Source of the DNA: Streptomyces halstedii
GTDB lineage: Bacteria; Actinomycetota; Actinomycetes; Streptomycetales; Streptomycetaceae
NCBI GenBank assembly: GCA_000720535.1
Contig: JOAZ01000012.1
Coordinates: forward strand, 1 to 64,000
Length of the DNA: 64,000 bases
Reading direction: 5' to 3'
In this document: positions 34,251 through 45,053 of the stretch, one piece after another
Layout: every line of letters starts with the position of its first letter
Numbering within the stretch: position 1 is the stretch's first letter
Translations under genes and position numbers: made by a program
Notes under the pieces: generated by a model
Databases searched by the model: none
What the model was told of the DNA's origin: nothing
What the model saw: the letters and a program-made list of their open reading frames with translations, nothing else

Positions 34251-37109
34251 TCAGCCCGCGCGTCGCGTCAGGGCCAGTCGTGACCCGGCGAAAGCCGCCG
34301 CGAGCAGCCCGGCCGTCACGGGGACGACCACGACCAGTAGCCCGATGGTGTCCCACGGCAGCACGATCGGCGTATAGGCGGAGTCCATGGGCTGATCCCG
34401 CATCGCCTCCATGGCCTTGCGCAGATCGATCAGGCGCAGGGCCACCGCGGGAACCGCACCGGCCAGTGTGCCGAGCACGACACCGGTGAGGGCGACCACC
34501 ACACACTGGAACCCGGAGAGTGCGCGCCGCAGACGTGGGGGCGCGCCCACCGCGCTGAGCGTCGTCAGGTCCGCTTCCGCGTCGGCCTTGGCCAGACCCG
34601 TCGTGATCGCCGCGGCGCCCAGCGTCACGATGCCCGCGAACAGGGCGAGGAAGAGCAGGACCACGTCCTCCCGGCCGGTGTCTTCGCTGTACGCCTGGAG
34701 GTAGACGCGGTCGCCGTTCTGGGCGAACGTGGACCACAGGCTCTGCGTCTCGGCGTCCGTCGGCGGGCGCGTCACGGAGTAGAAGGTTCCGTAGGGCTTC
34801 GTGTGAAGGCCGAGCCGGTCCGCGGCCTTCTGCGGCAGGATCATCCGGATCCCCGGGGTGGCGGCGTATCGCGCGGGGGCGACGTACGCCTTGAGCCGGT
34901 CCGTGGTGACCTCGGCCTTGCCCGGGTGCGCCTTCCGGTTCTCCTTGTCCTGCTCGCTGTACGTGCGGACCGCCTTGAGGGTCACCTCGCCGTCCTTCGC
35001 GTACGCCGAGTTCAGGAGGACGGGCGTGCCGGCTTCCAGCGCCTCGGCCGCGGCGGGGTCGTCGAGCTTCACGTACGACGTGAGCACCGTGGCGTCGCCC
35101 ACCACGATCTTGCTCTCCCCCGTGTCGAGCGCGGTCACCGAGATGTACTCGTCGGTGCAGGCCGGGGAGGTCATCAGCTTCTTGTGGGCGTCGGCGGAGA
35201 GGCTCTCGGCGAGCTTCTTGGCGCCCGGCCCCTTCAACGGACAGTCGTGGGCCTCGCCCTTGGGCTTGATCAGTTCGAGCGTGCCGCAGTCGTTCTCCTT
35301 CTCGAAGTACACGGAGCAGTCGGAGCCGGCCCAGACCCGGGCGAAGTCGCCGCGTTCCCCGGTGACCGCCAGGGTCCGTTCCACCGCGGCACGGGCCGGA
35401 GCAAGCTGGTCGACGTCGGACGGGCCCGAGGTGACCAGGGCGACCGTGCCGGGGGTGAGCACGGGGACGTGGTCGTAGTCGTGCTCCGCCGAGACACTGG
35501 TGGTGTACGTGGCGACGGCCATCGTGCCCGCGACCGCGGCCATCACCGCCGCGACCGCCGGTGCCGTACGCCCACGGTTGCGGGCGGCGTCGCGCAGGGC
35601 CATCCGGGGGGCGAGCGGCAGCCGGGTGCCGAGTCGGCCGAGGAACCCCACGACGACCGGGACACAGGCGAGCAGTCCGAGCTCCGCGAGCACGGAACCC
35701 GCGGCGACCAGGGCCGTGGTGTCGGTCGTGCCACCGAGGACGGCGACGGCGACCCCGCCCACCAGCGCCACACAGCCCACCATCGGCAGGACGCGGGAGC
35801 TCCGGCGTGTTCCGCGGCGGCCGGTGAGCGATTCCAGTACGGACTGCCGGCCGGCCACGATCGCGGGTGCCAGTGCCGCCAGGACACCGGTGACGAGGCC
35901 GATCGCGGCGATGGCCAGCAGTTCCCCCGGACGGATGTCGAGGTGGCCGAAGCGCTGGGAGGCCCAGTCCTCGATCAGTGGCCGGAAGGCGGCGGTCAGT
36001 CCCACGCCCGCGGCGACCCCGGTGACGGCGCCGACCCCACCGAGCACCGCACCGCCGGCCAGTACCACCGCCCGTATGTGGCTCCGGTCGCCGCCGCAGG
36101 TGCCGACGAGGCCGAGCTGCCTGCGGGAGCGGCGGGCGCCGACGGCGAACGCGGGACCGGCCAGCAGCACGATCTCCAGGACCGCCATGGCGACGACGGT
36201 CACCAGGGCGGCGCTGATCTTCAGCTCCTCGGGTGCGAAGCTCTGCCCGGCGTGCGCGGCCCTCGGTATCTCGGAGTCGGGCGGCGGGTCGAGGACGACC
36301 TGGCGGGACAGCACCAGGACGCCCTTCTTGTTGGCGGCCAGTACGTCGGACCAGGTGATACCCACCCCGGCGGGTCCCCGGACCAGCCAGTCCACGTCAC
36401 CGGACTGCGGCGGTGTCACCTCCTTGTCCCGTCGGGCGGCCGCCTCCCAGGGCGCGATGACCGTCCCCGGGTCGGCGTACAGCGCCTGCTTCGCGAGGTC
36501 GGCGGGCAGCTCCACGGATCCGGTGATCGTGTACGTCTGCTCAGGGCCGCGCAGCGTGGTGCGGGACCCGATGCCCAGTCCGGTGGACTTCAGGAAGGCG
36601 GTGGTCGCGACGGCCTCGCCCTTGCCGTCCGGGTACGACCCCTCGACCAGGTCGATCTTGCCCCGGACGACCGGGTCGGAGGTGCGCAGCTCGACGATCT
36701 CGGTGGGGGCGATGCCGTGGCGGGTGGTGACGGTGGCGGGCACGCTCTGCTCGGTGATGTACCGCGAGCCCTTCGGGACGGCGCCCGGTACGTCGGCGGG
36801 TACGGGGCTGTCGGCGTACGGTACCGCCGGACTCTCGTCGACGGGGGCCCAGTTCATCGCGTCGGGCATCTGCTCCAGGGGCGCGGGCCCGATGTTCGAC
36901 GAGCTGAACACGGCGTCCGCCGCGCCCATCTCCGCCGTGAGCTGTTCGGCCTTGGTGGGCGTGGTGCTGCGGTAGGTGACATCGATCGCGGTGACGCCGA
37001 GCACGGGCAGGGCGATCATCGCGACGACGAGGGCGCTGCGGCCCTTCGACCGCAGGGCGTCGCGCCGGGCTATCCGAAGGGCGGCGCGCCAGCCGGTCAG
37101 GAGCCTCAC
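34251..37109 (-). CDS. FtsX-family ABC transporter permease
   Basis: A 952-aa permease with the MacB/FtsX-like architecture. One N-terminal helix (SALVVAMIALPVLGVTAID) precedes a large extracytoplasmic domain (about residues 45-290). A first block of helices (about 300-540) includes ALVTVVAMAVLEIVLLAGPA and VVLAGGAVLGGVGAVTGVAA. A second external domain (about 545-810) follows, and a final helix block (VVLLFLALFAGIVTLGAAAI and onwards) closes the protein. Such systems transmit force to envelope proteins or export peptides or lipids; the substrate is unknown. The GTG start overlaps the ATPase stop. Confidence 0.9.
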   Translation of the reverse strand: MRLLTGWRAALRIARRDALRSKGRSALVVAMIALPVLGVTAIDVTYRSTTPTKAEQLTAEMGAADAVFSSSNIGPAPLEQMPDAMNWAPVDESPAVPYADSPVPADVPGAVPKGSRYITEQSVPATVTTRHGIAPTEIVELRTSDPVVRGKIDLVEGSYPDGKGEAVATTAFLKSTGLGIGSRTTLRGPEQTYTITGSVELPADLAKQALYADPGTVIAPWEAAARRDKEVTPPQSGDVDWLVRGPAGVGITWSDVLAANKKGVLVLSRQVVLDPPPDSEIPRAAHAGQSFAPEELKISAALVTVVAMAVLEIVLLAGPAFAVGARRSRRQLGLVGTCGGDRSHIRAVVLAGGAVLGGVGAVTGVAAGVGLTAAFRPLIEDWASQRFGHLDIRPGELLAIAAIGLVTGVLAALAPAIVAGRQSVLESLTGRRGTRRSSRVLPMVGCVALVGGVAVAVLGGTTDTTALVAAGSVLAELGLLACVPVVVGFLGRLGTRLPLAPRMALRDAARNRGRTAPAVAAVMAAVAGTMAVATYTTSVSAEHDYDHVPVLTPGTVALVTSGPSDVDQLAPARAAVERTLAVTGERGDFARVWAGSDCSVYFEKENDCGTLELIKPKGEAHDCPLKGPGAKKLAESLSADAHKKLMTSPACTDEYISVTALDTGESKIVVGDATVLTSYVKLDDPAAAEALEAGTPVLLNSAYAKDGEVTLKAVRTYSEQDKENRKAHPGKAEVTTDRLKAYVAPARYAATPGIRMILPQKAADRLGLHTKPYGTFYSVTRPPTDAETQSLWSTFAQNGDRVYLQAYSEDTGREDVVLLFLALFAGIVTLGAAAITTGLAKADAEADLTTLSAVGAPPRLRRALSGFQCVVVALTGVVLGTLAGAVPAVALRLIDLRKAMEAMRDQPMDSAYTPIVLPWDTIGLLVVVVPVTAGLLAAAFAGSRLALTRRAG

Positions 37110-37873
37110 TCGGCACCCTCAGCGGTGAGCAGTGCCTCGGCGCCGCCGTACGACGACGTCTGGTCCACGATCGACCCGTCCCGCAGGAAGACGACCCGGT
37201 CCGCCCAGGCCGCGTACCGGGGTTCGTGCGTCACCATGACTCCGGCCGCCCCCTGGTCGCAGCGGTTGCGGAGCAGGGCCAGAACGGCCTCGCCGGTCTC
37301 GGAGTCGAGGGCCCCGGTGGGCTCGTCCGCGAGCACCAGGCGCCGGTCGCCGACGAGGGCTCGGGCGATGGCGACCCGCTGCTGCTGGCCGCCGGACATC
37401 TCGTCCGGGAAGCGGTCGGCGATCTCCGTGAGGCGCATCTCCTCCAGGGCGGCCATGGCCTCCTTGCGTGCCTTGCGCACGGAGACGCCGTCCAGCTCGC
37501 GGGGCAGGGCGATGTTCTCCGCCGCGGTGAGGGCGGGGATCAGGTTGTAGTCCTGGAAGACGTAGCCCAAACTGCGGCGGCGCAGGGCGGCGAGCCCCTT
37601 GCGGCTGAGCGAGGAGAGGGCCTGGCCCTCGATGACGACCTCGCCGCCGCTCGCGGTGTCGAGACCGCCGGCCAGGGTCAGGAGGGTGGACTTGCCGGAG
37701 CCCGAGGGGCCCATCACGGCGACGAGCTCTCCGGTGTGCACGGACAGGTTGACGCCGCGCAGGGCGTGCACCTCGGCGACGCCGGAGCCGTGCGTACGGG
37801 TCAGCGCCCGTAGTTCGAGGACCGGCGCGTCCACGGACAGGCCGGTGGACGAGGCGGGGACGGACGAGGACAT
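37106..37873 (-). CDS. ABC transporter ATPase (LolD/MacB type)
   Basis: The 255-aa ATPase of the FtsX-type transporter. Walker A is GPSGSGKST, the Q-loop is in GYVFQDYNLIPALT, the ABC signature is MSGGQQQRVAIARAL, Walker B is LVLADEPTGALD and the H-loop is MVTHEPRYA. GGGGGA nine bases upstream supports ATG 37873. It is the first gene of a two-gene operon with the permease and lies 150 bp downstream of the PadR gene on the same strand. Confidence 0.95.
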   Translation of the reverse strand: MSSSVPASSTGLSVDAPVLELRALTRTHGSGVAEVHALRGVNLSVHTGELVAVMGPSGSGKSTLLTLAGGLDTASGGEVVIEGQALSSLSRKGLAALRRRSLGYVFQDYNLIPALTAAENIALPRELDGVSVRKARKEAMAALEEMRLTEIADRFPDEMSGGQQQRVAIARALVGDRRLVLADEPTGALDSETGEAVLALLRNRCDQGAAGVMVTHEPRYAAWADRVVFLRDGSIVDQTSSYGGAEALLTAEGAE

Positions 37874-38023
37874 GCGGGTGGTTCCCCCTATGACGAACGT
37901 ACGGACGGTGGTACGTAGGCGGTGATACGGGCCGGTGGTACGCGGCCGGTGGTACGCGGACGGCGACCCGTGCCGGGTGATCGAGTGGGTGGGCGAGCGA
38001 CCGGGTGGCCGGGTGGCGGGTCG

Positions 38024-38656
38024 TCAGCGGCGGGTGCCCGCACGGGCGCCCCCGGCGCCCCCGGCCTTCGCGGACCGGCGCTCGGCGGGCGTACCCGTAC
38101 GGGCGGCGGGTTCCGTGGCGGCGGCTTCGGCGAGGCGCACGAGGCGGGACTCGCAGTGGTCCAGCCACCGCGCCTCCGCCTCCGCCTGGAAGATCAGCTG
38201 TTCCACCACCAGCAGCCACGCCACCTCGTCGCGGTTGGTGGGTACGTCGGCGAGCGCGCGCGCCTTCAGCCGTGTGTAGTCCTGCATGGCCTTCAGCGTG
38301 TGACCGCGCTGGGACTGGATGACGGCCCGGATGTCGACCCCGGGCGCCCCGACGGCCATGGCGAGCTTGATGGCCAGCTCGTCCCGGGGCGGGTTGGCAC
38401 GGTCGACGGGGGTCTCGAACCAGCTACGCAGTTCGACGCGGCCCTCGTCGGTGATCGAGTAGAGCGCGTGCCCCGCGTCGTCCTCACCGTCCTGCGCGAC
38501 CAGGCCGTCACGTTCCAGCCGGCTGAGGGTCGTGTAGACCTGGCCGACGTTCAACGGCCAGGTGGAGCCCGTACGGGACTCGAATTCGGTGCGGAGCTGG
38601 GAGCCGTATCGGGGCCCCCGCTCCAGGAGGGCCAGCAGCCCGTGACGGATCGACAT
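38024..38656 (-). CDS. PadR-family transcriptional regulator
   Basis: A 210-aa PadR regulator of the long type with a C-terminal dimerisation helix. The winged HTH (residues 1-80) reads MSIRHGLLALLERGPRYGSQ, NVGQVYTTLSRLERDGLV and YSITDEGRVELRSWF. The C-terminus includes coiled-coil helices and an Ala/Gly/Arg tail. The ATG at 38656 sits in its own operator-like inverted repeat. It precedes the ABC operon, the usual arrangement in which PadR represses an efflux-type transporter. Confidence 0.93.
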   Translation of the reverse strand: MSIRHGLLALLERGPRYGSQLRTEFESRTGSTWPLNVGQVYTTLSRLERDGLVAQDGEDDAGHALYSITDEGRVELRSWFETPVDRANPPRDELAIKLAMAVGAPGVDIRAVIQSQRGHTLKAMQDYTRLKARALADVPTNRDEVAWLLVVEQLIFQAEAEARWLDHCESRLVRLAEAAATEPAARTGTPAERRSAKAGGAGGARAGTRR

Positions 38657-38678
38657 ACTCAGTATGTATACCGAGTAT
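38655..38678 (-). promoter_or_regulatory. PadR operator at its own start
   Basis: ATACTC (38655-38660) and GAGTAT (38673-38678) form an inverted repeat around AGTATGTATACC, an AT-rich island covering the start codon and the likely -10 region. This suggests autorepression and a short or absent leader. Confidence 0.65.
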
Positions 38679-38731
38679 GCTCGTCGCCGCAAGCCGCCCG
38701 GGGCGTCGGGCGGTTGCCGGTTCGGCCGGTG

Positions 38732-39502
38732 TCAGCGGGTACGGCGCATACGGAGCCCCAGGAATCCGGTCCCCAGTCCGACCAGGATGATTCCGGTCCC
38801 CAGCAGGGTCTGCTTCACCTGATGCGTGTCGAGGCGGACGAGCGCCTGCCGCTGTCGCGCGGTGTGTCCCGGCTCCGGGAACGCCTCGCGCGGCGGGGTG
38901 AACGCGGGCACCACGCCCGGATCGGCCTCGCCGGTGTCCGTGTCGCCCGGATCGGCCTCGGGCGGCACCTCGTCCACCGGGGTGTCGGTGGGGGCGACTT
39001 CGGACGGGGCCGGCGTGCGTCCGGGCCGCACCCGGCCCTCCCCGGCGGACCGGCCGGCCAGGGGGCTTTCGCCCGCGGACTGCGAGCCGGTGGTGGAGCC
39101 CGAGCCGGTCGCCGGTCCCTGGTCGGTCACGGACCCCGGGTCGGTCGAGGTGCCGGACCGGGAGGCCGAGCCGGCCGTGGAGCCGGACGTGGGCGGACCG
39201 GCGGCGGGTGAGCCGGAAGGGGCGGCGCCGGAAGCCGGGGCCCCCGAAGCGGACGGCCCGGGAGCGGGCGAGCCGGGGAGGGGTGGCTCAAGGGCGACGG
39301 GCGATCCGGAAGGGGAGGGGCCCGGCTGAGAGGCGGCGGCGTTGTCGGAGGCGGCCACGGGCACGCGCTCGTGCGTGGTCCGGACGGCGGTCCGCCCGGC
39401 CGCGTGCGCCAGGGGCACCGGCCCGAGTGCCATCCCTGCCGCCAACGCCAGGCAGGCCACGCGTCGGGACGGGCGTGAGGAGGCCGGGGGTCCTGGAGGC
39501 AT
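38732..39502 (-). CDS. secreted, C-terminally membrane-anchored low-complexity protein
   Basis: A 256-aa protein of unknown function. The N-terminal signal peptide has a twin-arginine-like start (SRRVACLALAAGMALG) and cleavage near AHA-A. A 150-residue Ser/Gly/Pro/Thr-rich stretch follows. The C-terminus has one membrane helix (LLGTGIILVGLGTGFLGL) and the basic end RMRRTR. There is no LPXTG, so anchoring is by the helix. It looks like a wall-spanning stalk. No ribosome site is evident before ATG 39502, so the start is less certain. Confidence 0.75.
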   Translation of the reverse strand: MPPGPPASSRPSRRVACLALAAGMALGPVPLAHAAGRTAVRTTHERVPVAASDNAAASQPGPSPSGSPVALEPPLPGSPAPGPSASGAPASGAAPSGSPAAGPPTSGSTAGSASRSGTSTDPGSVTDQGPATGSGSTTGSQSAGESPLAGRSAGEGRVRPGRTPAPSEVAPTDTPVDEVPPEADPGDTDTGEADPGVVPAFTPPREAFPEPGHTARQRQALVRLDTHQVKQTLLGTGIILVGLGTGFLGLRMRRTR

Positions 39503-39673
39503 GTAATCAGGGTCACATGTGCTGATATGTCCGGCATCCTGGCGTCACCCGTTCACACCACCCCACACCCACCGGGTGTCAGACCCCCGCTCCCACGGTC
39601 CGGCCGCCCGGTGGCCCGGCCGGACAGGGCCCCAGCCCTCAGACCGAGCCCCGCGTCGTCAGACCCTCAGTCC

Positions 39674-39715
39674 GAGCCCCGAGCCCCGAGCCCCGAGCCC
39701 CGAGCCCCGAGCCCC
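39674..39715. repeat. heptamer tandem repeat GAGCCCC x6
   Basis: Six perfect head-to-tail copies of GAGCCCC lie in the 219-bp gap before the kinase stop codon. Diverged copies (AGACCCTCAGTCC) flank the left side. No gene is seen in the gap. Confidence 0.85.
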
Positions 39716-39721
39716 GCCCCC

Positions 39722-41362
39722 TCAGGCCGGGTCGCCCGTGGCGATGCGCAGTTCGAAGTGCGCGCCCCGTTCGGACACCGCGGCGCCCGCCGTGGGGAAC
39801 TGGTCGATGATCTGGTCCTCGGCGTACGTGTTGCCCGGCACCTCGATGACCTTGACCGTCCACCCGGCCGCGTCGATACAGCTCTTCGCGGAGAGGATGT
39901 CCTTGTAGATGAAGCTCGGCGCCTGGACCTTCGCCGGGTCGTTCGTGTCCTCCTGCGCGTCCGTGCACTTCTCGGGCTTCATCGTGCGGTTGCGCTCCGG
40001 CGGCTTGTGCTCCCCGGCCGCCGCGGAATCGCTGGTCCCCGGATCGCCGTCCTTGCCGCTCTCCAGGTCGCCGTCCATCAGCAGCACCCCGACGAGCGCG
40101 CCCACGGCGACCAGGGCGACGACGACGGACCCCACGATGACCGGCATGTTCCGCTTCGAGCCGCCGCCCGCCCCGCCCGGTCCGCCCACGCCGCCCGTCA
40201 CGGGCTGCGGGGACATCGTGTAGGGCGGCGGGGTCTGGTGCGCGAGGGGTGAGGGCGTCCCGTAGGGCTGGGGTGCCTGCGGGTATCCGTACCCCGGGGT
40301 GGGCGTGGGGGCGTACGGGCCCGGCTGGTGCGGCCCCGGCTGGTACGGCGTCTGCACACCGTGCTGCGGGACCGGACCGGACTGGTCGACGGGCGGGAAG
40401 ACCGCCGAACCCACGCCCGAGCCGCTGTTCACCGGCCCGCTGCCGCCGATGATCACCGGGGCGCCCGGCTGGGTGCCCGCGTTGAGCACCCGCGTGACCT
40501 CGTCCTGCATGGCCGCGGCGCTGGGGAAGCGCTCGTTCGGGTTCTTCTTGAGGGCGCGGGCGACCAGCGCGTCCATCGCGGGGGAGACCGACCGGTTGAT
40601 GCTGGACGGCGCGACCGGCTCCTCCTGCACATGCGCGTACGCGATGGCGAGCGGCGAGTCCGCGTCGAACGGGATACGCCCGGTGAGGAGTTGGAAGAGC
40701 ATGATGCCGACCGAGTAGAGGTCGGAGCGCGCGTCCACCCCGCGGCCGAGCGCCTGCTCGGGGGAGAGGTACTGCGGCGTGCCGACGACCATGCCGGTCT
40801 GGGTCATCGAGGTGACGCCCGACTGCATGGCGCGGGCGATGCCGAAGTCCATGACCTTGACCACACCGCGCTTGGTCATCATGACGTTGCCGGGCTTGAT
40901 GTCCCGGTGGACCAGGCCCATTTCGTGGCTGGTCTCCAGGGCGGCGAGGACATCGGCCGTCACCTTGAGCGCCTTGTCGGCCGGCATCGCCCCGTACTGC
41001 TGGATGTCCGACTGGAGCACGGAGCCGAGCGGCTGCCCCTCGACGTACTCCATGACGATGTACGGCATCATCGCGCCGCCGAGCTCGTCCTCGCCCGTGT
41101 CGAACACCGAGACGATGTTGGTGTGCTGGAGCTTGGCCACCGCCTGGGCCTCACGGCGGAACCGCTCGCGGAACGACTGCTCGCGCCCCAGCTCCGTGTG
41201 CAGCGTCTTGATGGCGACCTGGCGGTCCAGCGCCGTGTCGTACGCCAGGTAGACGGAGGCCATGCCCCCCTCGCCGAGCAGGTCGCGCAGTTGGTAGCGT
41301 CCTCCGGCGACGGCTCCGCCCGCGTACCGCCCGTGTGTTCCGTGCGCGCCGTCCTGGCTCAT
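39722..41362 (-). CDS. Ser/Thr protein kinase with PASTA-like C-terminus
   Basis: A 546-aa Hanks-type kinase. The catalytic domain (about residues 20-285) has LGEGGMASVYLAYD, VAIKTLH, HRDIKPGNVMM, DFGIARAMQ and LSPEQALG. A Pro/Gly/Tyr-rich linker (about 305-410), one membrane helix (MPVIVGSVVVALVAVGALVG) and an external part ending in a single PASTA-like unit (KVQAPSFIYKDILSAKSCID to EDQIIDQFPTAGAAV) follow. ATG 41362 begins MSQDGAHG; the frame to 41479 is not needed. It is divergent from a second kinase at 41660. Confidence 0.93.
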   Translation of the reverse strand: MSQDGAHGTHGRYAGGAVAGGRYQLRDLLGEGGMASVYLAYDTALDRQVAIKTLHTELGREQSFRERFRREAQAVAKLQHTNIVSVFDTGEDELGGAMMPYIVMEYVEGQPLGSVLQSDIQQYGAMPADKALKVTADVLAALETSHEMGLVHRDIKPGNVMMTKRGVVKVMDFGIARAMQSGVTSMTQTGMVVGTPQYLSPEQALGRGVDARSDLYSVGIMLFQLLTGRIPFDADSPLAIAYAHVQEEPVAPSSINRSVSPAMDALVARALKKNPNERFPSAAAMQDEVTRVLNAGTQPGAPVIIGGSGPVNSGSGVGSAVFPPVDQSGPVPQHGVQTPYQPGPHQPGPYAPTPTPGYGYPQAPQPYGTPSPLAHQTPPPYTMSPQPVTGGVGGPGGAGGGSKRNMPVIVGSVVVALVAVGALVGVLLMDGDLESGKDGDPGTSDSAAAGEHKPPERNRTMKPEKCTDAQEDTNDPAKVQAPSFIYKDILSAKSCIDAAGWTVKVIEVPGNTYAEDQIIDQFPTAGAAVSERGAHFELRIATGDPA

Positions 41363-41659
41363 GACTTGCCATCCCCCTGGGCGCCCACGGACGCGGTGAT
41401 ACTGATCCCTGTTACGGGCCAAGTCTGCCCGAGGGGTCGGACACGTCAAGCCGGGTGCCCGTTCCGTGACCCTCCGCACAAGAAGCGTCTCGGAAGCGTT
41501 ACAGGAAACCCACCGGATTTGCGCGGGCGCCGCGCCAGCCGATTGGATGACCGGTCACTCTCGGAATCGGCACGTGGGCCGAAGGCTGTAGCGTGACGTG
41601 GCAATGCAGCACACCGTGAGAACGCGCGGACGCGTGGACAGATACGACGGCGAGGACTG
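41363..41659. other. divergent kinase promoter region
   Basis: 297 bp between two divergent kinase genes, with no gene seen. It should carry both promoters. No clear palindrome or riboswitch stands out. Confidence 0.5.
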
Positions 41660-43279
<1,620 letters not shown>

Positions 43280-43294
43280 GGCGGGGGCCGGGCC

Positions 43295-44356
43295 TCACCC
43301 CGTGAAGGCCTCGCTGACCGTCTCGTACTCGCGCGTCCACCACACCGCCAGGGCCGACACCGCAGGGAACTGCGGGTCGGCCCTGCGGTCGTGCAGGCGG
43401 TAGCGCCAGCGCAGTATCCAGAAGTCGTTCAGCCGCTCCCACCACACCCGGTGCACCGCCGCCGCGAGTTCGGCCGCCGAGGCACCGGCCGACCGCCGGT
43501 AGGCGCGGGCGTAGGCCCGTACCTTCTCCAGGGCCAGCTCTCCGCCGGGCCGGACGAAGAAGATCGCCGCGGCCCGGACCGCCTCCTCCGCGCGGGGCTG
43601 GACGCCGAGCCGGTCCCAGTCCACGATCGCCACCGGGTCGGCGCCCCGGTAGAGCAGGTTCAGCGGGTGGAAGTCGCCGTGCACCCATCCCCGGGCGGGC
43701 TCCCCGGGCGGCGGCGGGCGCCGGTGGGCGTGCTGTTCGAGCAGGGCGCGGCGTTCCACGAGGCGGTGCACCGCGAGCTCGTCGAAGGCGTCCCGGGGGC
43801 CCGTACCGTGCGCGGAGGCCGACGCCAGCAGGTCGTCGATCAGCGCGAACGTGTCGGTGGGGTCCGGACTCTGCCCGCGTACGGCCGGCGGCGGGGCCGC
43901 CCCCATCACCTGCTCCAGGCCCGTGTGCACGGCGCCGAGGAGCGCTCCGAGCCGCCGGGACTGGTCGGTCGTGAGCTGGGCGCCGTCCCGGTGGAGGCCC
44001 TCCACCCACGGGTGCAGGGCATAGCGGCGGCCCTCGATGACGGTCACCGTGTCACCGTCCGTGTCCGCGAGGGGCGGGGCGACGGGGACGCCCAGCGAGT
44101 GCAACCGCTGGGTGGCCCGGTGCTGCCGGACGATGGTGGCGTGGTCGCCGCTGGAGTCGTCGAGGTGGTGCTTGTCGAGATGGTGCTTGAGGAAGTACGT
44201 CCCCCGGGTGGTGGAGATCCGGTAACCGTGGTTCAGCAGCCCCTTGGTGAGCGGCTCGCAGGCGAGGGGCTCACCGGCACGGGGGTAGCGGCGCAGCACC
44301 TCGCCGACCGGAGGAACAGGTGGAAAAGTCACAGATGAGCGCGGCACTCGCCACAT
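43295..44356 (-). CDS. aminoglycoside-phosphotransferase-fold kinase
   Basis: A 353-aa protein of the APH/choline-kinase superfamily. It has the N-lobe GLLNHGYRISTTRGTYFLK, then the Brenner motif GWVHGDFHPLNLLY and the metal-binding IVDWDRLGVQPRAEE. The C-terminal helical part holds several Trp residues. Such enzymes phosphorylate small alcohols, sugars or antibiotics; the substrate is unknown. It is convergent with the kinase at 41660 (16 bp apart). The start at 44356 (MWRVPR) lacks a strong ribosome site, and a later start is possible. Confidence 0.85.
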   Translation of the reverse strand: MWRVPRSSVTFPPVPPVGEVLRRYPRAGEPLACEPLTKGLLNHGYRISTTRGTYFLKHHLDKHHLDDSSGDHATIVRQHRATQRLHSLGVPVAPPLADTDGDTVTVIEGRRYALHPWVEGLHRDGAQLTTDQSRRLGALLGAVHTGLEQVMGAAPPPAVRGQSPDPTDTFALIDDLLASASAHGTGPRDAFDELAVHRLVERRALLEQHAHRRPPPPGEPARGWVHGDFHPLNLLYRGADPVAIVDWDRLGVQPRAEEAVRAAAIFFVRPGGELALEKVRAYARAYRRSAGASAAELAAAVHRVWWERLNDFWILRWRYRLHDRRADPQFPAVSALAVWWTREYETVSEAFTG

Positions 44357-44381
44357 GTTAGGTGACCCTGAGTGGCTGGTT

Positions 44382-44939
44382 TTACGGACTTGCGCCGAAT
44401 CCCAGAGTGTGCATGCGGACCACGTGCGGTTCCAGCCGGATGTACACGGGATCGAACGGTTCGCCGTTCACCCGGGACGGCTCCGCGCCGAAGAGGGCGC
44501 GCTCGCCGGGGGCGGGGTCCGTGAGCTCCGCGGGGCCCGTGAAGTGCACGGACCACAGGCCGTCGGGGTCGCCCGGCGCCGGGGCCGGTGCCGAGTCGAA
44601 GTTGTCCGCCCCGTAGGCGATCACGCTGCCGTCGCAGGACTCGTGGTAGCCCAGGCCCCGGTGCATCCGCAGGAGCACCCGGCCCTCGACCACCTGGTGC
44701 CGGGCCACGGCCAGCAGCGGCAGGGCCCGCATGCTCGTGGCCAGCCGCCCGTAGCGGACCCGGGCCAGCAGCTCCATGGCCCGCCGCCTCTCCGGGGCCG
44801 AGGAGGAACCGGGACCCGGACCCGTCCCGGAGCCCGAAACGGAATCGGGACCGGAGCCGCGGTGGGGGCCGGTGAGGGGTCCGGAGCCGGATGCCGGGCC
44901 GAGGCCGGTACCGGTGTCGAAGGGGCGGGGAGAAGGCAT
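44382..44939 (-). CDS. pyridoxamine 5'-phosphate oxidase-like FMN split-barrel protein
   Basis: A 185-aa protein. Residues 1-50 are Gly/Ser/Pro-rich; a split-barrel domain follows with ELLARVRYGRLATSMRALPL, VVEGRVLLRMHRG and VIAYGADNFD, then WSVHFTGPAELTDP. It resembles the PNPOx-like FMN- or F420-binding family in actinobacteria. The function is undefined. The start is uncertain: the ATG at 44939 has GGGAG too close, a GTG at 44948 is in frame, and a start near MELLARVR would remove the low-complexity part. It lies 25 bp from the APH-fold gene on the same strand. Confidence 0.75.
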   Translation of the reverse strand: MPSPRPFDTGTGLGPASGSGPLTGPHRGSGPDSVSGSGTGPGPGSSSAPERRRAMELLARVRYGRLATSMRALPLLAVARHQVVEGRVLLRMHRGLGYHESCDGSVIAYGADNFDSAPAPAPGDPDGLWSVHFTGPAELTDPAPGERALFGAEPSRVNGEPFDPVYIRLEPHVVRMHTLGFGASP

Positions 44940-45053
44940 GGCTCCCACTGTCCGGTACCTGTAGGAACCGGGTAAGAGTCCGCCGCCCCGAGCCGACCGG
45001 GACCAAAGTCCCGTGGCTGTCCTCGGCGCCTCCGGCCTGCCCCGCGGCGGTCC

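Noticed and set aside
34803-37550. 915-aa plus-strand open frame
   Set aside because: Shadow of the FtsX-type permease and its ATPase; composition Gly/Arg/Asp-rich without motifs.
43295-44356. APH-fold gene as an antibiotic-resistance determinant
   Set aside because: The fold is shared by many metabolic kinases, and nothing in the sequence or neighbours points to an antibiotic substrate.
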